From: Methylophaga sp.
GTDB taxonomy: Bacteria > Pseudomonadota > Gammaproteobacteria > Nitrosococcales > Methylophagaceae
Direction: 5' to 3'
Assembly: GCA_002696735.1 (NCBI GenBank)
Contig: NZSL01000008.1
Coordinates: forward strand, 372,001 to 436,000
DNA length: 64,000 nucleotides
Below the pieces are notes generated by a model. That model worked only from the letters and a program-made list of their open reading frames with translations, did not search any database and had not been told where the DNA came from. Of the stretch, positions 1 to 9,022 are shown piece by piece; position 1 is the first letter of the stretch, and each line of letters starts with the position of its first letter. A program made the translations under genes and the position numbers.

Positions 1-97
1 AGATTTCATCCACACCTATACAGCGGGTACCTGGGGTCCGGAAGAAGTGGAGCAATTAAAGGACAACAGTTGTCACGCCTGGCGTAACAATGTCTAG
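1..97 (+). CDS. zwf: glucose-6-phosphate dehydrogenase, 3' end only (partial)
   Basis: The open frame enters from the left edge in frame 2 and stops with TAG at 95-97, giving about 31 residues. The tail contains YTAGTWGPEE followed by a short linker and HAWRNN. That matches the conserved AGTWGP...W-R C-terminus of NADP-dependent glucose-6-phosphate dehydrogenase, the entry enzyme of the oxidative pentose phosphate and Entner-Doudoroff routes. The gene converges on psd across a shared terminator. The next enzyme of the route, 6-phosphogluconolactonase, lies about 26 kb away at 26379-27089, so the two are not in one operon here. The call rests on a short C-terminal signature only. Confidence 0.8.
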   Translation, partial: DFIHTYTAGTWGPEEVEQLKDNSCHAWRNNV

Positions 98-107
98 ATA
101 GCAAACA

Positions 108-137
108 AAAAAACCGGACAATGTCCGGTTTTTTTTT
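108..137. terminator. bidirectional rho-independent terminator between zwf and psd
   Basis: A 9 bp stem, AAACCGGAC paired with GTCCGGTTT, closes a 3-nt AAT loop (111-131). It is followed by a run of T on the plus strand and preceded by a run of A, so it can end both zwf (plus) and psd (minus). Confidence 0.9.
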
Positions 138-158
138 GCGTTTGATTATTTAGATACC

Positions 159-1064
159 TCAGGTCAGGGCCTGACCCAGTTTTATCTTCATCTCGGCTTT
201 CCAGTTATCTGTCCAGGTTGGCGCGCCAGGTGGTAACAATAAAACCACCGTCGACCCCATGTTGAAACGCCCCATCTCCTCACCTTTATTCAGACGAATA
301 TGGGCATCGGTATAGTGCCAGTCCAGAATACCTTTGGTGTATGGCGGTGTAATCTCGCCTTCATGCCACACTGTTTCCATACTGCCAACAAAAATAGCGC
401 CAACCAGAATGAGCGCCACAGGTCCAAAGTCGGTCTGAAAAATTGTGACCACGCGCTCGTTGCGGGCAAACAATCTCGGTACACCGCGAACGGTAAGTGG
501 GTTAACCGAAAATAATTTCCCCGGTATATAGCGCATTCGGGTCAGACTTCCTGAAACAGGCATATGGATTCTATGGTAATCACGTGGTGACAGATAAATT
601 GTCGCAAATTGTCCCCCATCAAACTTTTCCGCTACTGCTGAATCGCCACCTAATAGTTCGAGCGTTGAATAATCATGGCCCTTGGCCTGTACAATTCTGC
701 CTTGTTGGATAAAGCCCAACTGGCTTAAACAACCATCTACCGGAGAGACAACTACGTCACTCCCCAATGCGACTGGTCTGGTTTGGGGTTTAATTTTGCG
801 GGTAAAAAAAGCATTGAAATGCTGATAGGAATTAATATCTGGATTTACCGCTTCCGACATATCCACCTTATACTGGCGAATAATAATTGAGATTATGCGA
901 TTCTTAAACCAGGGTGTGGTTAATCGACAAATTCGGTGCATCAGCAGTGATAATAAGTGTTGTGGCAGACAGTATTGTGGCAGGGTCAGCCAGAAATCTT
1001 TTTTGCTCGCTCTCGGCACCTGATTTTGCTTTAGTTCATTATTAGACAAATTGCCCCCTTTCAC
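159..1064 (-). CDS. psd: phosphatidylserine decarboxylase proenzyme
   Basis: This enzyme converts phosphatidylserine to phosphatidylethanolamine at the inner membrane. The chain self-cleaves inside an (L/M)GST motif to make the pyruvoyl cofactor. Here the motif reads NMGSTVVLL near the C-terminus, with Met replacing the more common Leu. Other family marks are SPVDG, YLSPRDYHRIHMP and FxVNPLTVRG. Length (up to 301 aa) is normal for the bacterial type I family. The listed start is GTG at 1064. A TTG at 1049 sits about 4 nt behind an AAAGGGGG Shine-Dalgarno and is an equally plausible true start. The gene stands alone, convergent with zwf and divergent from the flagellar block. Confidence 0.95.
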   Translation of the reverse strand: MKGGNLSNNELKQNQVPRASKKDFWLTLPQYCLPQHLLSLLMHRICRLTTPWFKNRIISIIIRQYKVDMSEAVNPDINSYQHFNAFFTRKIKPQTRPVALGSDVVVSPVDGCLSQLGFIQQGRIVQAKGHDYSTLELLGGDSAVAEKFDGGQFATIYLSPRDYHRIHMPVSGSLTRMRYIPGKLFSVNPLTVRGVPRLFARNERVVTIFQTDFGPVALILVGAIFVGSMETVWHEGEITPPYTKGILDWHYTDAHIRLNKGEEMGRFNMGSTVVLLLPPGAPTWTDNWKAEMKIKLGQALT

Positions 1065-1134
1065 GCATTACCTAAGCTTGTCATAATCAGTTGCTGATAT
1101 CACCAGCTCATTCCGCAAAGGAGTATACCAAGTC

Positions 1135-1542
1135 ATGAAAAATCTGCTGAACGCATTAATAATCACATTGCTCAGTTTTACCAGCTATGTATGTTATGCG
1201 GGAGGTGGCCAGCCGAATCAACCATTGTATTACGTTATTGAAGAGCCCTTTACCATTAATTTTTTGCGGCAAAGTGATGATCAGGCACGTTATCTGCAAA
1301 TCAAGGTAGCGTTAAAGTCAGAAGATCCAGCCATCCTGGCCAGTGCAGAAAGTAACCTACCAATGATTCAGGACACGCTGCGTATTCTATTTGCAGAGCA
1401 AAATATGGATTCAGTAAAAAGTCTGGAAGGTCGTACCCAACTCCAGGAAGAAGCTTATCAGCGTATTAAAGCCATTTTTGAAGAAGAGACAGGTAACAGC
1501 AACCTTGAAGCAGTGTATTTCACTACCTTTCTCTGGCAATGA
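1135..1542 (+). CDS. FliL-family protein with signal peptide instead of membrane anchor
   Basis: This 135-residue protein begins with a cleavable-looking signal sequence (hydrophobic stretch to about residue 22, ending CYAGG). It continues directly into a FliL core: EEPFTINFL, ARYLQIKVAL, paired helices, then LEAVYFTTFLWQ. The same landmarks appear in the true FliL encoded immediately downstream (APFIVNFSEQ, RYLQIKMKV, LEAVYFTSLVMQ), so the two genes are tandem paralogues. FliL normally sits beside the stator and supports torque. This copy lacks the N-terminal cytoplasmic tail and transmembrane anchor, so it would be periplasmic (inference). An AAAGGAG ribosome site precedes the ATG. It is the first gene of the motility block. 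Its exact role is unknown. Confidence 0.75.
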   Translation: MKNLLNALIITLLSFTSYVCYAGGGQPNQPLYYVIEEPFTINFLRQSDDQARYLQIKVALKSEDPAILASAESNLPMIQDTLRILFAEQNMDSVKSLEGRTQLQEEAYQRIKAIFEEETGNSNLEAVYFTTFLWQ

Positions 1543-1591
1543 ACAGGCACGGTATTTGCTTTGAATAATTTATCGATAGGACATAGACAAC

Positions 1592-2101
1592 ATGGCTGAA
1601 ATACAAAAAGATATCGAACTCAAACAAGGCATGAGCAAAAAAACCAAAATCATCATGATTATTGGTATTGTCGTGCTGTTATCTATCATAGGGGCAGGTG
1701 TTTACTGGTGGCTGTCTAAAGATGCAGCTTCGGATGAGTCGACAGAGGATGCCGAGGTAGAGGTACAGAAAGCCACTCCGGTTTATCATGAAGTGACCGC
1801 CCCCTTTATTGTCAATTTCTCAGAGCAAAGTAACGATCGGGTTCGCTATCTGCAAATCAAAATGAAAGTCATGGCGCGCGATCAGGCATCCATTGATCTG
1901 TTTGCTTTACATGAACCCGCACTGGTTCATGAATTGCTGATGTTGTTTTACAGTCAAAATTATGACGATCTCAGTACGACTGAGGGCACAAAGGCTTTAC
2001 AGCAGGCATCGCTGGAAACCATTAATAGTTTCCTTAAACAGCAGAATAGTGATGTCACCGGGCTTGAAGCCGTTTATTTCACCAGTTTGGTAATGCAATA
2101 G
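1592..2101 (+). CDS. fliL: flagellar basal-body-associated protein FliL
   Basis: This is a 169-residue bitopic inner-membrane protein. It has a basic cytoplasmic N-terminus, one membrane helix at about residues 19-42 (IIMIIGIVVLLSII then YWWL), an acidic periplasmic linker and the conserved FliL domain. FliL associates with MotA/MotB-type stators and stabilises their engagement with the motor. It lies 3 bases before fliM, the canonical fliL-fliM order, and 50 bases after the secreted FliL paralogue. Confidence 0.95.
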   Translation: MAEIQKDIELKQGMSKKTKIIMIIGIVVLLSIIGAGVYWWLSKDAASDESTEDAEVEVQKATPVYHEVTAPFIVNFSEQSNDRVRYLQIKMKVMARDQASIDLFALHEPALVHELLMLFYSQNYDDLSTTEGTKALQQASLETINSFLKQQNSDVTGLEAVYFTSLVMQ

Positions 2102-2103
2102 AT

Positions 2104-3129
2104 ATGGCCGTTCACGATATATTGTCACAGGATGAAGTCGATGCACTGCTAAATGGTCTTGGCGGTGACGATATCCAGCAGAATAAACCTGAACTGGATG
2201 AGTTCGGCAAACCACGGCGTTATGACTTCGGTAACGAAGAACGCATTATTCGTGGTCGGATGCCGACGCTGGAAATGATCAACGAACGTTTCGCTCGCTA
2301 TTTACGAATTAATCTGTTTAATATGCTGCGCCGCTCCGCTGAGATTTCAGTGGGTGGCGTTCAGGTGATGAAGTTCTCTGAGTATGTTCATACATTGTTT
2401 GTTCCGACCAGTCTGAATCTGATTCAGCTACAACCATTACGTGGCACTGGACTTATCGTCTTTGAACCCAAATTAGTGTTTACCATTCTGGATAATTATT
2501 TTGGTGGTGAAGGCCGGTTTCAGGCTCGTATAGAAGGCCGGGAGTTCACTGCCACCGAGTTACGGGTGATACGGATGGTGTTGAATTTGTGCTTTACCGA
2601 TTTGACTGAAGCCTGGTCACCGGTTATGCCAGTAAAATTTGAATTCGTCAGCCATGAAGTCAATCCTCAGTTTGCCAACATTGTCAGTCCCAGTGAAGTA
2701 GTGGTTATTTCCACCTTCCATATTGAACTGGATGGGGGTGGTGGAGATTTACATATCACCTTGCCCTACTCGATGCTGGAACCGATTCGTGAGTTACTGG
2801 ATACCGGCCTGCAAAGTGATCGTTCTGCCGATGATGGTCGCTGGGCCAAATCAATGCGTGAAGAATTGATGTTGGCGGATGTCACCGTTTCGGCAACACT
2901 GGCGCAAACGAAACTGACGCTGGAACAAGTTCGCTCATTAAAAGTGGGCGACATTATCCCTATCAGCATGCCCAAAACGGTGACCACAATGGTGGAAAAT
3001 ATCCCGATATTCCGTGCTAGCTATGGTGAGCATAATGAAAAAGCGGCGTTGAAAATCACCTCAATTATTGAACATCCCAAAGACACTACACCAAGTTACC
3101 AGATGACAAAGGCTAAAAATCATGAGTGA
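2104..3129 (+). CDS. fliM: flagellar motor switch protein FliM
   Basis: FliM is the C-ring protein that receives phospho-CheY and sets rotation direction. The N-terminus carries the CheY-docking peptide (LSQDEVDALLNGL, residues about 7-19). A CheC-like middle domain (GGVQVMKFSEY, LRGTGLIVFEPKLVF, NYFGGEGR) and a C-terminal SpoA domain (LTLEQVRSLKVGDIIPI) follow. Length of 341 aa is normal. The end overlaps the fliN start by 8 bases, which implies translational coupling. Confidence 0.98.
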   Translation: MAVHDILSQDEVDALLNGLGGDDIQQNKPELDEFGKPRRYDFGNEERIIRGRMPTLEMINERFARYLRINLFNMLRRSAEISVGGVQVMKFSEYVHTLFVPTSLNLIQLQPLRGTGLIVFEPKLVFTILDNYFGGEGRFQARIEGREFTATELRVIRMVLNLCFTDLTEAWSPVMPVKFEFVSHEVNPQFANIVSPSEVVVISTFHIELDGGGGDLHITLPYSMLEPIRELLDTGLQSDRSADDGRWAKSMREELMLADVTVSATLAQTKLTLEQVRSLKVGDIIPISMPKTVTTMVENIPIFRASYGEHNEKAALKITSIIEHPKDTTPSYQMTKAKNHE

Positions 3130-3580
3130 AGATACAAAACAATCCGATCAGGATCTGGCTGACGAATGGGCGGCTGCACTGGAAGAACAGGTCGATGACG
3201 ATAGCGGCCAGGATGACTGGGCAGCAGCACTTGAAGAGCAGGCCGATGCCGAGTCATCAGCAGCCCGGCCCAGCCCTGCTCCACTGAATAAACTGGATGA
3301 TGAAGGTAAACCACGTACTGATGTAGATATGGACATGGTTCTGGATATTCCGGTGACCATTTCGATGGAAATTGGCCGTACCCGAATCAGCATCCGTAAT
3401 TTACTGCAATTAAGTCAGGGTTCAGTGGTTGAACTGGATCGGCTGGCGGGTGAACCGATGGACGTATTGGTTAACGACACCTTGATTGCCCATGGTGAGG
3501 TAGTGGTGGTTAACGACAAATTCGGTATACGTCTGACCGATGTTATCAGCGCCGCAGAGCGGATTAAAAAACTGCGATGA
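3122..3580 (+). CDS. fliN: flagellar motor switch protein FliN with duplicated N-terminal motif
   Basis: FliN (152 aa) forms the lower C-ring. With FliM it docks the FliH export ATPase complex. The SpoA domain fills the C-terminal half (LDIPVTISMEIGRTRISIRNLLQLSQGSVVELDR, then FGIRLTDVI). The acidic N-terminus contains two near-identical decapeptides, DEWAAALEEQ (14-23) and DDWAAALEEQ (31-40). E. coli FliN, as I recall it, has a single similar DDLWAEALSEQ-like stretch. The gene overlaps fliM by 8 bases and fliO by 4. Confidence 0.97.
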   Translation: MSEDTKQSDQDLADEWAAALEEQVDDDSGQDDWAAALEEQADAESSAARPSPAPLNKLDDEGKPRTDVDMDMVLDIPVTISMEIGRTRISIRNLLQLSQGSVVELDRLAGEPMDVLVNDTLIAHGEVVVVNDKFGIRLTDVISAAERIKKLR

Positions 3581-3999
3581 GATATTGGCAAGTCATTTTG
3601 GTGAACTCTGTTGCGTTGTTCCCACTATTGGTCAACGCAGAAACCATGAGTTCCACACCAGTCAATGCCAGTACATTGCTACAAACGATCTTTGGCTTGA
3701 TTGTGGTGCTGGCGATAATTGTGTTTTTAGGCTGGATCCTTAAACGCAGTCAATTCTTTCACGCAGCACATAATGGTCAATTAAAGGTTTTAGGCTCCCT
3801 CTCTTTAGGTACGCGGGAAAAAGCTGTGTTGATACAAGTGGGCGAACAACAGCTTTTAATTGGTGTTACTGCGCAAAATATCAGCACTTTGCATACGCTA
3901 TCCGAACCACTTCCCATTCGTGAAATTTCCCCACCCGCTGAGGGCGAGTCATTTGCTGATCGGCTGAAACAGATGATGCAGCAGCGAGGCCATAAATAA
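3577..3999 (+). CDS. fliO: flagellar biosynthetic protein FliO
   Basis: This 140-residue protein has an N-terminal signal-like hydrophobic segment and a strong membrane helix at about residues 36-51 ([16 protein letters not shown]). A small cytoplasmic domain, [30 protein letters not shown], is the FliO signature. FliO stabilises FliP while the flagellar type III export gate assembles. The ATG overlaps the fliN stop, and the gene shares its last base with the fliP start. Confidence 0.95.
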   Translation: MRYWQVILVNSVALFPLLVNAETMSSTPVNASTLLQTIFGLIVVLAIIVFLGWILKRSQFFHAAHNGQLKVLGSLSLGTREKAVLIQVGEQQLLIGVTAQNISTLHTLSEPLPIREISPPAEGESFADRLKQMMQQRGHK

Positions 4000-4736
4000 T
4001 GCGTAGCGTTGGTTTGTTCTTGTTACTGCTAGTGTTGCCTGGCTTGGTTTTAGCTGAGCCCGGTATTCCTGCATTGACCTTGTCGACTGGCGAAGATGGA
4101 TCACAAAGTTATTCGCTGACCTTGCAGATCCTGGCGTTAATGACAGTGTTGACGCTGTTACCGGCAGCATTGTTAATGATGACCTCATTTACCCGGATCA
4201 TTATTGTATTGGCGATTCTGCGGCAGGCAATGGGTGTGCAGTCCACGCCTTCCAATCAGATTATGATTGGTCTGGCGCTGTTTCTGACTTTCTTTATCAT
4301 GTCTCCGGTCTTCAGTACAGCCTATGAAAATGGCGTTCAGCCATATATGGATGGCGATATCGAAGCAACCGCAGCGATTGAACAGGTTAGTCAACCCTTT
4401 CGCGAATTTATGCTGGCGCAGACCAGAGAAAGTGATATCGAATTATTTGCTGAAATTGGTGGTTATTCCGCCATTGAAAGTCCTGCAGATGTACCTTTCA
4501 GCCTGCTGCTGCCAGCTTTTGTGACCAGCGAGTTAAAAACCGCTTTTCAAATTGGCTTTTTGATTTTCGTACCATTTTTGATTATTGATCTTGTCGTCGC
4601 TTCAGTTTTGATGGCAATGGGGATGATGATGTTGTCACCCATGCTGATCTCTCTGCCCTTTAAACTGATGTTATTTGTTTTAATTGATGGCTGGGCATTA
4701 TTAATGGGAACGCTGGCTTCCAGCTTTTATATTTAG
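3999..4736 (+). CDS. fliP: flagellar export gate protein FliP
   Basis: FliP (245 aa) is the main pore subunit of the type III export gate. It carries a cleavable N-terminal signal sequence ([17 protein letters not shown]). The family blocks are all visible: [78 protein letters not shown] and MGMMMLSP. Length and position between fliO and fliQ are standard. Confidence 0.98.
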   Translation: MRSVGLFLLLLVLPGLVLAEPGIPALTLSTGEDGSQSYSLTLQILALMTVLTLLPAALLMMTSFTRIIIVLAILRQAMGVQSTPSNQIMIGLALFLTFFIMSPVFSTAYENGVQPYMDGDIEATAAIEQVSQPFREFMLAQTRESDIELFAEIGGYSAIESPADVPFSLLLPAFVTSELKTAFQIGFLIFVPFLIIDLVVASVLMAMGMMMLSPMLISLPFKLMLFVLIDGWALLMGTLASSFYI

Positions 4737-4738
4737 CG

Positions 4739-5008
4739 ATGACTCCTGAAACCGTCTTAACCGTTATGCAGCAAACTCTTGAAGTGATTACTTTGCTGAT
4801 TATTGTGATACTCATTCCAGCGTTAATCGCCGGCTTAATCGTGAGCATGTTTCAGGCGGCTACCTCTATCAACGAACAGACGTTAAGTTTCATTCCCAAA
4901 TTGCTGGTAACGATTTTGGTATTGATGGTAGCCGGCCCATGGATGCTCAGTCTGGTCACCAATTACACGGTTCGACTGTTTGAAAACATTCCCTACCTGA
5001 TAGGTTAG
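4739..5008 (+). CDS. fliQ: flagellar export gate protein FliQ
   Basis: This 89-residue protein has two membrane helices, and its LIVSMFQAATSINEQTLSFIPK loop is the family hallmark. FliQ lines the export gate together with FliP and FliR. It starts 2 bases after the fliP stop and is followed 2 bases later by fliR. Confidence 0.98.
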   Translation: MTPETVLTVMQQTLEVITLLIIVILIPALIAGLIVSMFQAATSINEQTLSFIPKLLVTILVLMVAGPWMLSLVTNYTVRLFENIPYLIG

Positions 5009-5010
5009 CG

Positions 5011-5793
5011 ATGAATCTGTCTATCGCAGAAATCAGTGCGATGCTCGGGGCGTATATGCTGCCGCTATTTCGCATTGGCGGTATGCTGATGGTGGCACCG
5101 ATTTTTAGTAGCAATTTTGTCAATGTTCGAACCAGACTGATCATTGCTCTGGCCATCACTTTCGTGGTGGTTCCAACCATCAATACTCCCCCCCCGGTAT
5201 TCTCGCCGCTGAGTGGTGAAGGCATCCTGCTTATTGCTCAAGAAGTGATGATTGGTATCTGCATGGGATTTATGTTGCAACTATTGATTAATGCCTTCAT
5301 CGTCGCCGGTCAGATTATTGCAATGCAGATGGGGCTTGGTTTTGCCTCAATGGTTGATCCTCAGAATGGCACTACGGTGCCAGTAATCAGTCAATTTTAT
5401 CTGATCTTCATTACCCTGATGTTTCTCAGTATTAATGGGCATTTAGTATTGATCCAGGTGATGGCAGAAAGCTTTATCACCTTGCCAATGGGTGCCGGCG
5501 GTATTTCAGTGGAAAGTTTTCGTGATATCGCCGGGCTGGCCAGCTGGATGTATGCAGCCGGTGTTATTATTGCCTTACCTGCAATTGGCTCTTTAATGAT
5601 GGTCAATCTGGCGTTTGGTATTTTGTCTCGTGCTGCCCCGCAAATCAGCCCATTTTCGATCGGTTTTCCGCTTACCATCGGCTTGGGCTTTGTCATCATT
5701 TATATCACCCTGCCCGCGGTCGGCAATCATCTGGTTAACTTTTCGGATCAAATGCTGCAAATGACACGAATGCTGGTAGTGAACAATGGCTGA
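5011..5793 (+). CDS. fliR: flagellar export gate protein FliR
   Basis: This 260-residue, six-helix membrane protein completes the FliPQR gate. The stretches LPLFRIGGMLMVAPIF, GQIIAMQMGLGFASMVDPQNG, LTLMFLSINGHLVLIQ and NLAFGILSRAAPQISPFSIGFPLTI-like blocks are typical. The 3' end overlaps flhB by 8 bases. Confidence 0.98.
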   Translation: MNLSIAEISAMLGAYMLPLFRIGGMLMVAPIFSSNFVNVRTRLIIALAITFVVVPTINTPPPVFSPLSGEGILLIAQEVMIGICMGFMLQLLINAFIVAGQIIAMQMGLGFASMVDPQNGTTVPVISQFYLIFITLMFLSINGHLVLIQVMAESFITLPMGAGGISVESFRDIAGLASWMYAAGVIIALPAIGSLMMVNLAFGILSRAAPQISPFSIGFPLTIGLGFVIIYITLPAVGNHLVNFSDQMLQMTRMLVVNNG

Positions 5794-6925
5794 TCAGGAT
5801 AGCGGTCAGGAACGCACCGAAGACCCCTCGGGTAAACGTCTTGATGAAGCACGGGAGAAGGGTCAGGTCCCCCGATCCCAGGAATTAAGCACAGTAGTGG
5901 TATTGATTTCCAGTGCGGTGGCGATGCTGTTTGTGGGTGGAAATCTGGTCAGCAGTCTCGGCGAGGTAATGACCCAATCCTTTTCGCTGAACCGCAAGTT
6001 GATCATGGACCCGCATATGATGGCGCAGCAGCTGATTGTCGCCTTGAAAATCATGGCTGTTGATGTCGGTAGTTTTCTGGCAATTACGCTGATAGCGGCA
6101 TTAGCAGCTCCGGCATTGATTGGCGGCTGGAATTTCTCCACGCAGGCCATGGGCGTCAAACCGGAAAAGATGAGTCCGCTTCGCGGTCTTAAGCGTATTT
6201 TTGGCCCTCAGGGTCTGGTTGAACTTGGCAAAGCGCTAGGCAAGTTTTTACTGGTGGGCAGCATAGGCACCTTAATTCTGTGGAGTCTGCGTGACCGATT
6301 ATTGACACTGGGACGGCAGGAAGTTGAAGTGGCAATGACAGAGCTGGGGTTCATTGTCCTCTGGGGATTTTTAGCAATTTGTGCCAGCCTGATTTTGATT
6401 GCGTTGATTGATGTGCCTTTCCAGCTATGGAATCACACTAAACAATTACGCATGACAAAACAGGAACTTAAAGACGAAAATAAAGAAACCGAAGGTAGCC
6501 CGGAAGTCAAAGGGCGGATTCGCAGGATGCAACTCCAGTTATCTCAACAACGGATGATGCAGGATGTGCCCGAAGCCGACGTTATCATTACCAACCCAAC
6601 ACACTATGCGGTTGCTTTACGTTACGACCAATCTAAATCTGGCGCTCCAGTTGTCCTGGCTAAAGGCACCGATCTGATGGCGCAACAAATCAGAATGGTC
6701 GCCGATCACCACGAAGTGCCCATTATATCTGCTCCTCCACTGACCCGAGCCGTCTATTACAGCACGGAAATCGGTCAGGAAATTCCATCTGGTCTGTATA
6801 TTGCAGTAGCCCAGATATTGGCGTTTGTCTTCCAATTGAGACGTTATAAAAATACGGGCGGTAACAAGCCAAATCTCAATACAGAAGACTTGCCAATACC
6901 GGATGAATTTAAACGAGATGAGTAG
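5786..6925 (+). CDS. flhB: flagellar export switch protein FlhB
   Basis: FlhB (379 aa) controls the change from rod/hook to filament substrates. It has four membrane helices, then a cytoplasmic domain that self-cleaves between Asn and Pro of NPTH, seen here in ITNPTHYAVALRY at about residue 269. The N-terminus (ERTEDPSGKRLDEAREKGQVPRS) is typical. The C-terminal 25 residues form a polar tail. A stand-alone paralogue of the cleaved C-terminal domain lies at 22250-22528, next to fliK. Confidence 0.98.
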   Translation: MADQDSGQERTEDPSGKRLDEAREKGQVPRSQELSTVVVLISSAVAMLFVGGNLVSSLGEVMTQSFSLNRKLIMDPHMMAQQLIVALKIMAVDVGSFLAITLIAALAAPALIGGWNFSTQAMGVKPEKMSPLRGLKRIFGPQGLVELGKALGKFLLVGSIGTLILWSLRDRLLTLGRQEVEVAMTELGFIVLWGFLAICASLILIALIDVPFQLWNHTKQLRMTKQELKDENKETEGSPEVKGRIRRMQLQLSQQRMMQDVPEADVIITNPTHYAVALRYDQSKSGAPVVLAKGTDLMAQQIRMVADHHEVPIISAPPLTRAVYYSTEIGQEIPSGLYIAVAQILAFVFQLRRYKNTGGNKPNLNTEDLPIPDEFKRDE

Positions 6926-6928
6926 TCA

Positions 6929-9007
6929 ATGGAGAATACAAGCCTGACAAGCCGTTTAGGTGGGGTGTTAAACGGTAATGTCGCGACACCAATGTTCCTG
7001 GTGGCATTGCTGGCCATGGTGGTCATTCCCCTTCCTGCATTTATGCTGGATATGTTATTCAGCTTTAATATCGCCTTATCACTGACCATCGTGCTGGCCA
7101 GTGTTTATGTGAGAAAACCCTTACAGTTCGCCGCATTCCCAACCATACTGCTATTAGCAACCCTGCTAAGACTGGCTTTAAATGTCGCTTCTACCCGTAT
7201 TGTTCTGCTTGAGGGACACACCGGTACTGCCGCCGCCGGGCAGGTTATCGAAGCATTTGGTGAGTTTGTTATCGGCGGTAACTATGCGGTAGGTCTGGTC
7301 GTTTTCGCCATTCTGGTTATTATCAACTTTGTGGTAGTAACCAAAGGTGCAACGCGTATTGCTGAAGTTAGCGCCCGTTTTACCCTGGATTCGATGCCCG
7401 GTAAACAAATGGCGATCGACGCTGACTTAAATGCTGGCTTAATTGATCAGGATGAAGCCCGCCGTCGTCGTGAAGAAATCATGCAGGAATCAGATTTTTA
7501 CGGTTCTATGGATGGTGCCAGTAAATTTGTTCGCGGTGATGCTATTGCCGGGATCCTGATCCTGTTTATCAATATCATCGGTGGATTTGTCATTGGTGTT
7601 CTGCAACATAGTCTGAGCTTTTCTGAAGCAGCACATAACTATACCCTGCTGACGATAGGTGATGGTCTGGTCGCCCAGATACCTTCATTACTGCTTGCTG
7701 CCGCTGCGGGCTTGCTGGTCACCCGCTCTACTGCTGATCAGGATATTGGTGAGCAGATTTTCTCTCAGTTGTTGAAAGAACCCAAAACCCTGGCCATTAC
7801 CTCAGGCATTATCGGCGGAATGGGTTTAATTCCTGGCATGCCAAATGTCCCATTTTTACTTTTGGCCGGTGCCGGTGCTGGCAGTGCCTGGTTGATAGCA
7901 CAGCGTCAAAAAGCCGCCACACTTGCGGCAGCTCCACCGCCACAACAGGAAGCCAATCGAGATCAACGGGAGCTGAGTTGGGATGATTTAAGTCCGGTTG
8001 ATCCAATTGGACTGGAAGTCGGTTATCGCTTGATCCCACTGGTAGACAAAAATCAGGGCGGCCAGTTGATGAATCGCATCAAAGGTATTCGCAAAAAGAT
8101 TTCGCAGGAAATGGGCTTCTTAATTCCACCGGTGCATATCCGCGATAATCTGGATTTATCGCCCACCGCGTATCAAGTCACTTTATTTGGTGTGACCTTT
8201 GGTGAAGCCGAGGTCTATCCCGATCGGATGCTGGCAATCAATCCCGGTCAGGTCTTCGCCCAATTAGAGGGTATTCGTACCAAGGATCCCGCCTTTGGTC
8301 TGGATGCAATCTGGATTGAGCCCAGCCAGCGAGAGCATGCCCAGGCCCAGGGTTATACCGTGGTTGATGTTGACACAGTTGTTGCCACCCATTTAAGTAA
8401 AATCCTGCAAAATCATGCGCATGATTTACTGGGACGCGAAGAAGTTCAGCACCTGCTGGACAATCTTGCCAAAACTGCGCCCAAACTGGTGGAAGGTCTG
8501 GTACCCGATACCGTCCCATTAGGTACGGTGCAAAAAGTACTGCAAAACCTGCTACAGGAAAACATTCCAATTCGCGATATCCGCACCATCAGTGAGGCAA
8601 TTGCCGAACAGGCAGCACGCAATCCCGATCCCGAGGCAATCACTGCCGCAACACGGATGGCGCTGGCACATTCCATCGTACAGCACATTAATGGCACCCA
8701 ACCTGACCTGCCTATCATCACGTTGGATCCAGAGCTGGAACAAATATTGCTAAAAACATTACAGGCATCTGGAGAAGGTGGCGCAAGTCTGGAACCGGGA
8801 CTCGCAGAAAATATGCACAAAAATCTGCAAGAAGCGGCTCAACGACAAGAGATGTCGGGTGAGTCGGCGATTTTGGTGGTTCAGGCGGGATTAAGAGGTT
8901 GGATTTCCCGTTTTATCCGTAACGCGATTCCAGGACTACATGTGCTTTCCTACAACGAGATACCTGATGATAAACAAATACGCATTGTGGCAAATGTGGG
9001 TCGATAA
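6929..9007 (+). CDS. flhA: flagellar export platform protein FlhA
   Basis: FlhA (692 aa) has eight membrane helices in its N-terminal half and a large cytosolic ring domain that docks chaperone-substrate complexes. The FHIPEP-family block is clear (ATRIAEVSARFTLDSMPGKQMAIDADLNAG, then DEARRRREEI...DFYGSMDGASKFVRGDAIAG). The gene starts 3 bases after flhB. It is full length with no frame damage. Confidence 0.98.
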   Translation: MENTSLTSRLGGVLNGNVATPMFLVALLAMVVIPLPAFMLDMLFSFNIALSLTIVLASVYVRKPLQFAAFPTILLLATLLRLALNVASTRIVLLEGHTGTAAAGQVIEAFGEFVIGGNYAVGLVVFAILVIINFVVVTKGATRIAEVSARFTLDSMPGKQMAIDADLNAGLIDQDEARRRREEIMQESDFYGSMDGASKFVRGDAIAGILILFINIIGGFVIGVLQHSLSFSEAAHNYTLLTIGDGLVAQIPSLLLAAAAGLLVTRSTADQDIGEQIFSQLLKEPKTLAITSGIIGGMGLIPGMPNVPFLLLAGAGAGSAWLIAQRQKAATLAAAPPPQQEANRDQRELSWDDLSPVDPIGLEVGYRLIPLVDKNQGGQLMNRIKGIRKKISQEMGFLIPPVHIRDNLDLSPTAYQVTLFGVTFGEAEVYPDRMLAINPGQVFAQLEGIRTKDPAFGLDAIWIEPSQREHAQAQGYTVVDVDTVVATHLSKILQNHAHDLLGREEVQHLLDNLAKTAPKLVEGLVPDTVPLGTVQKVLQNLLQENIPIRDIRTISEAIAEQAARNPDPEAITAATRMALAHSIVQHINGTQPDLPIITLDPELEQILLKTLQASGEGGASLEPGLAENMHKNLQEAAQRQEMSGESAILVVQAGLRGWISRFIRNAIPGLHVLSYNEIPDDKQIRIVANVGR

Positions 9008-9022
9008 CAAGAAGGTGATGTG

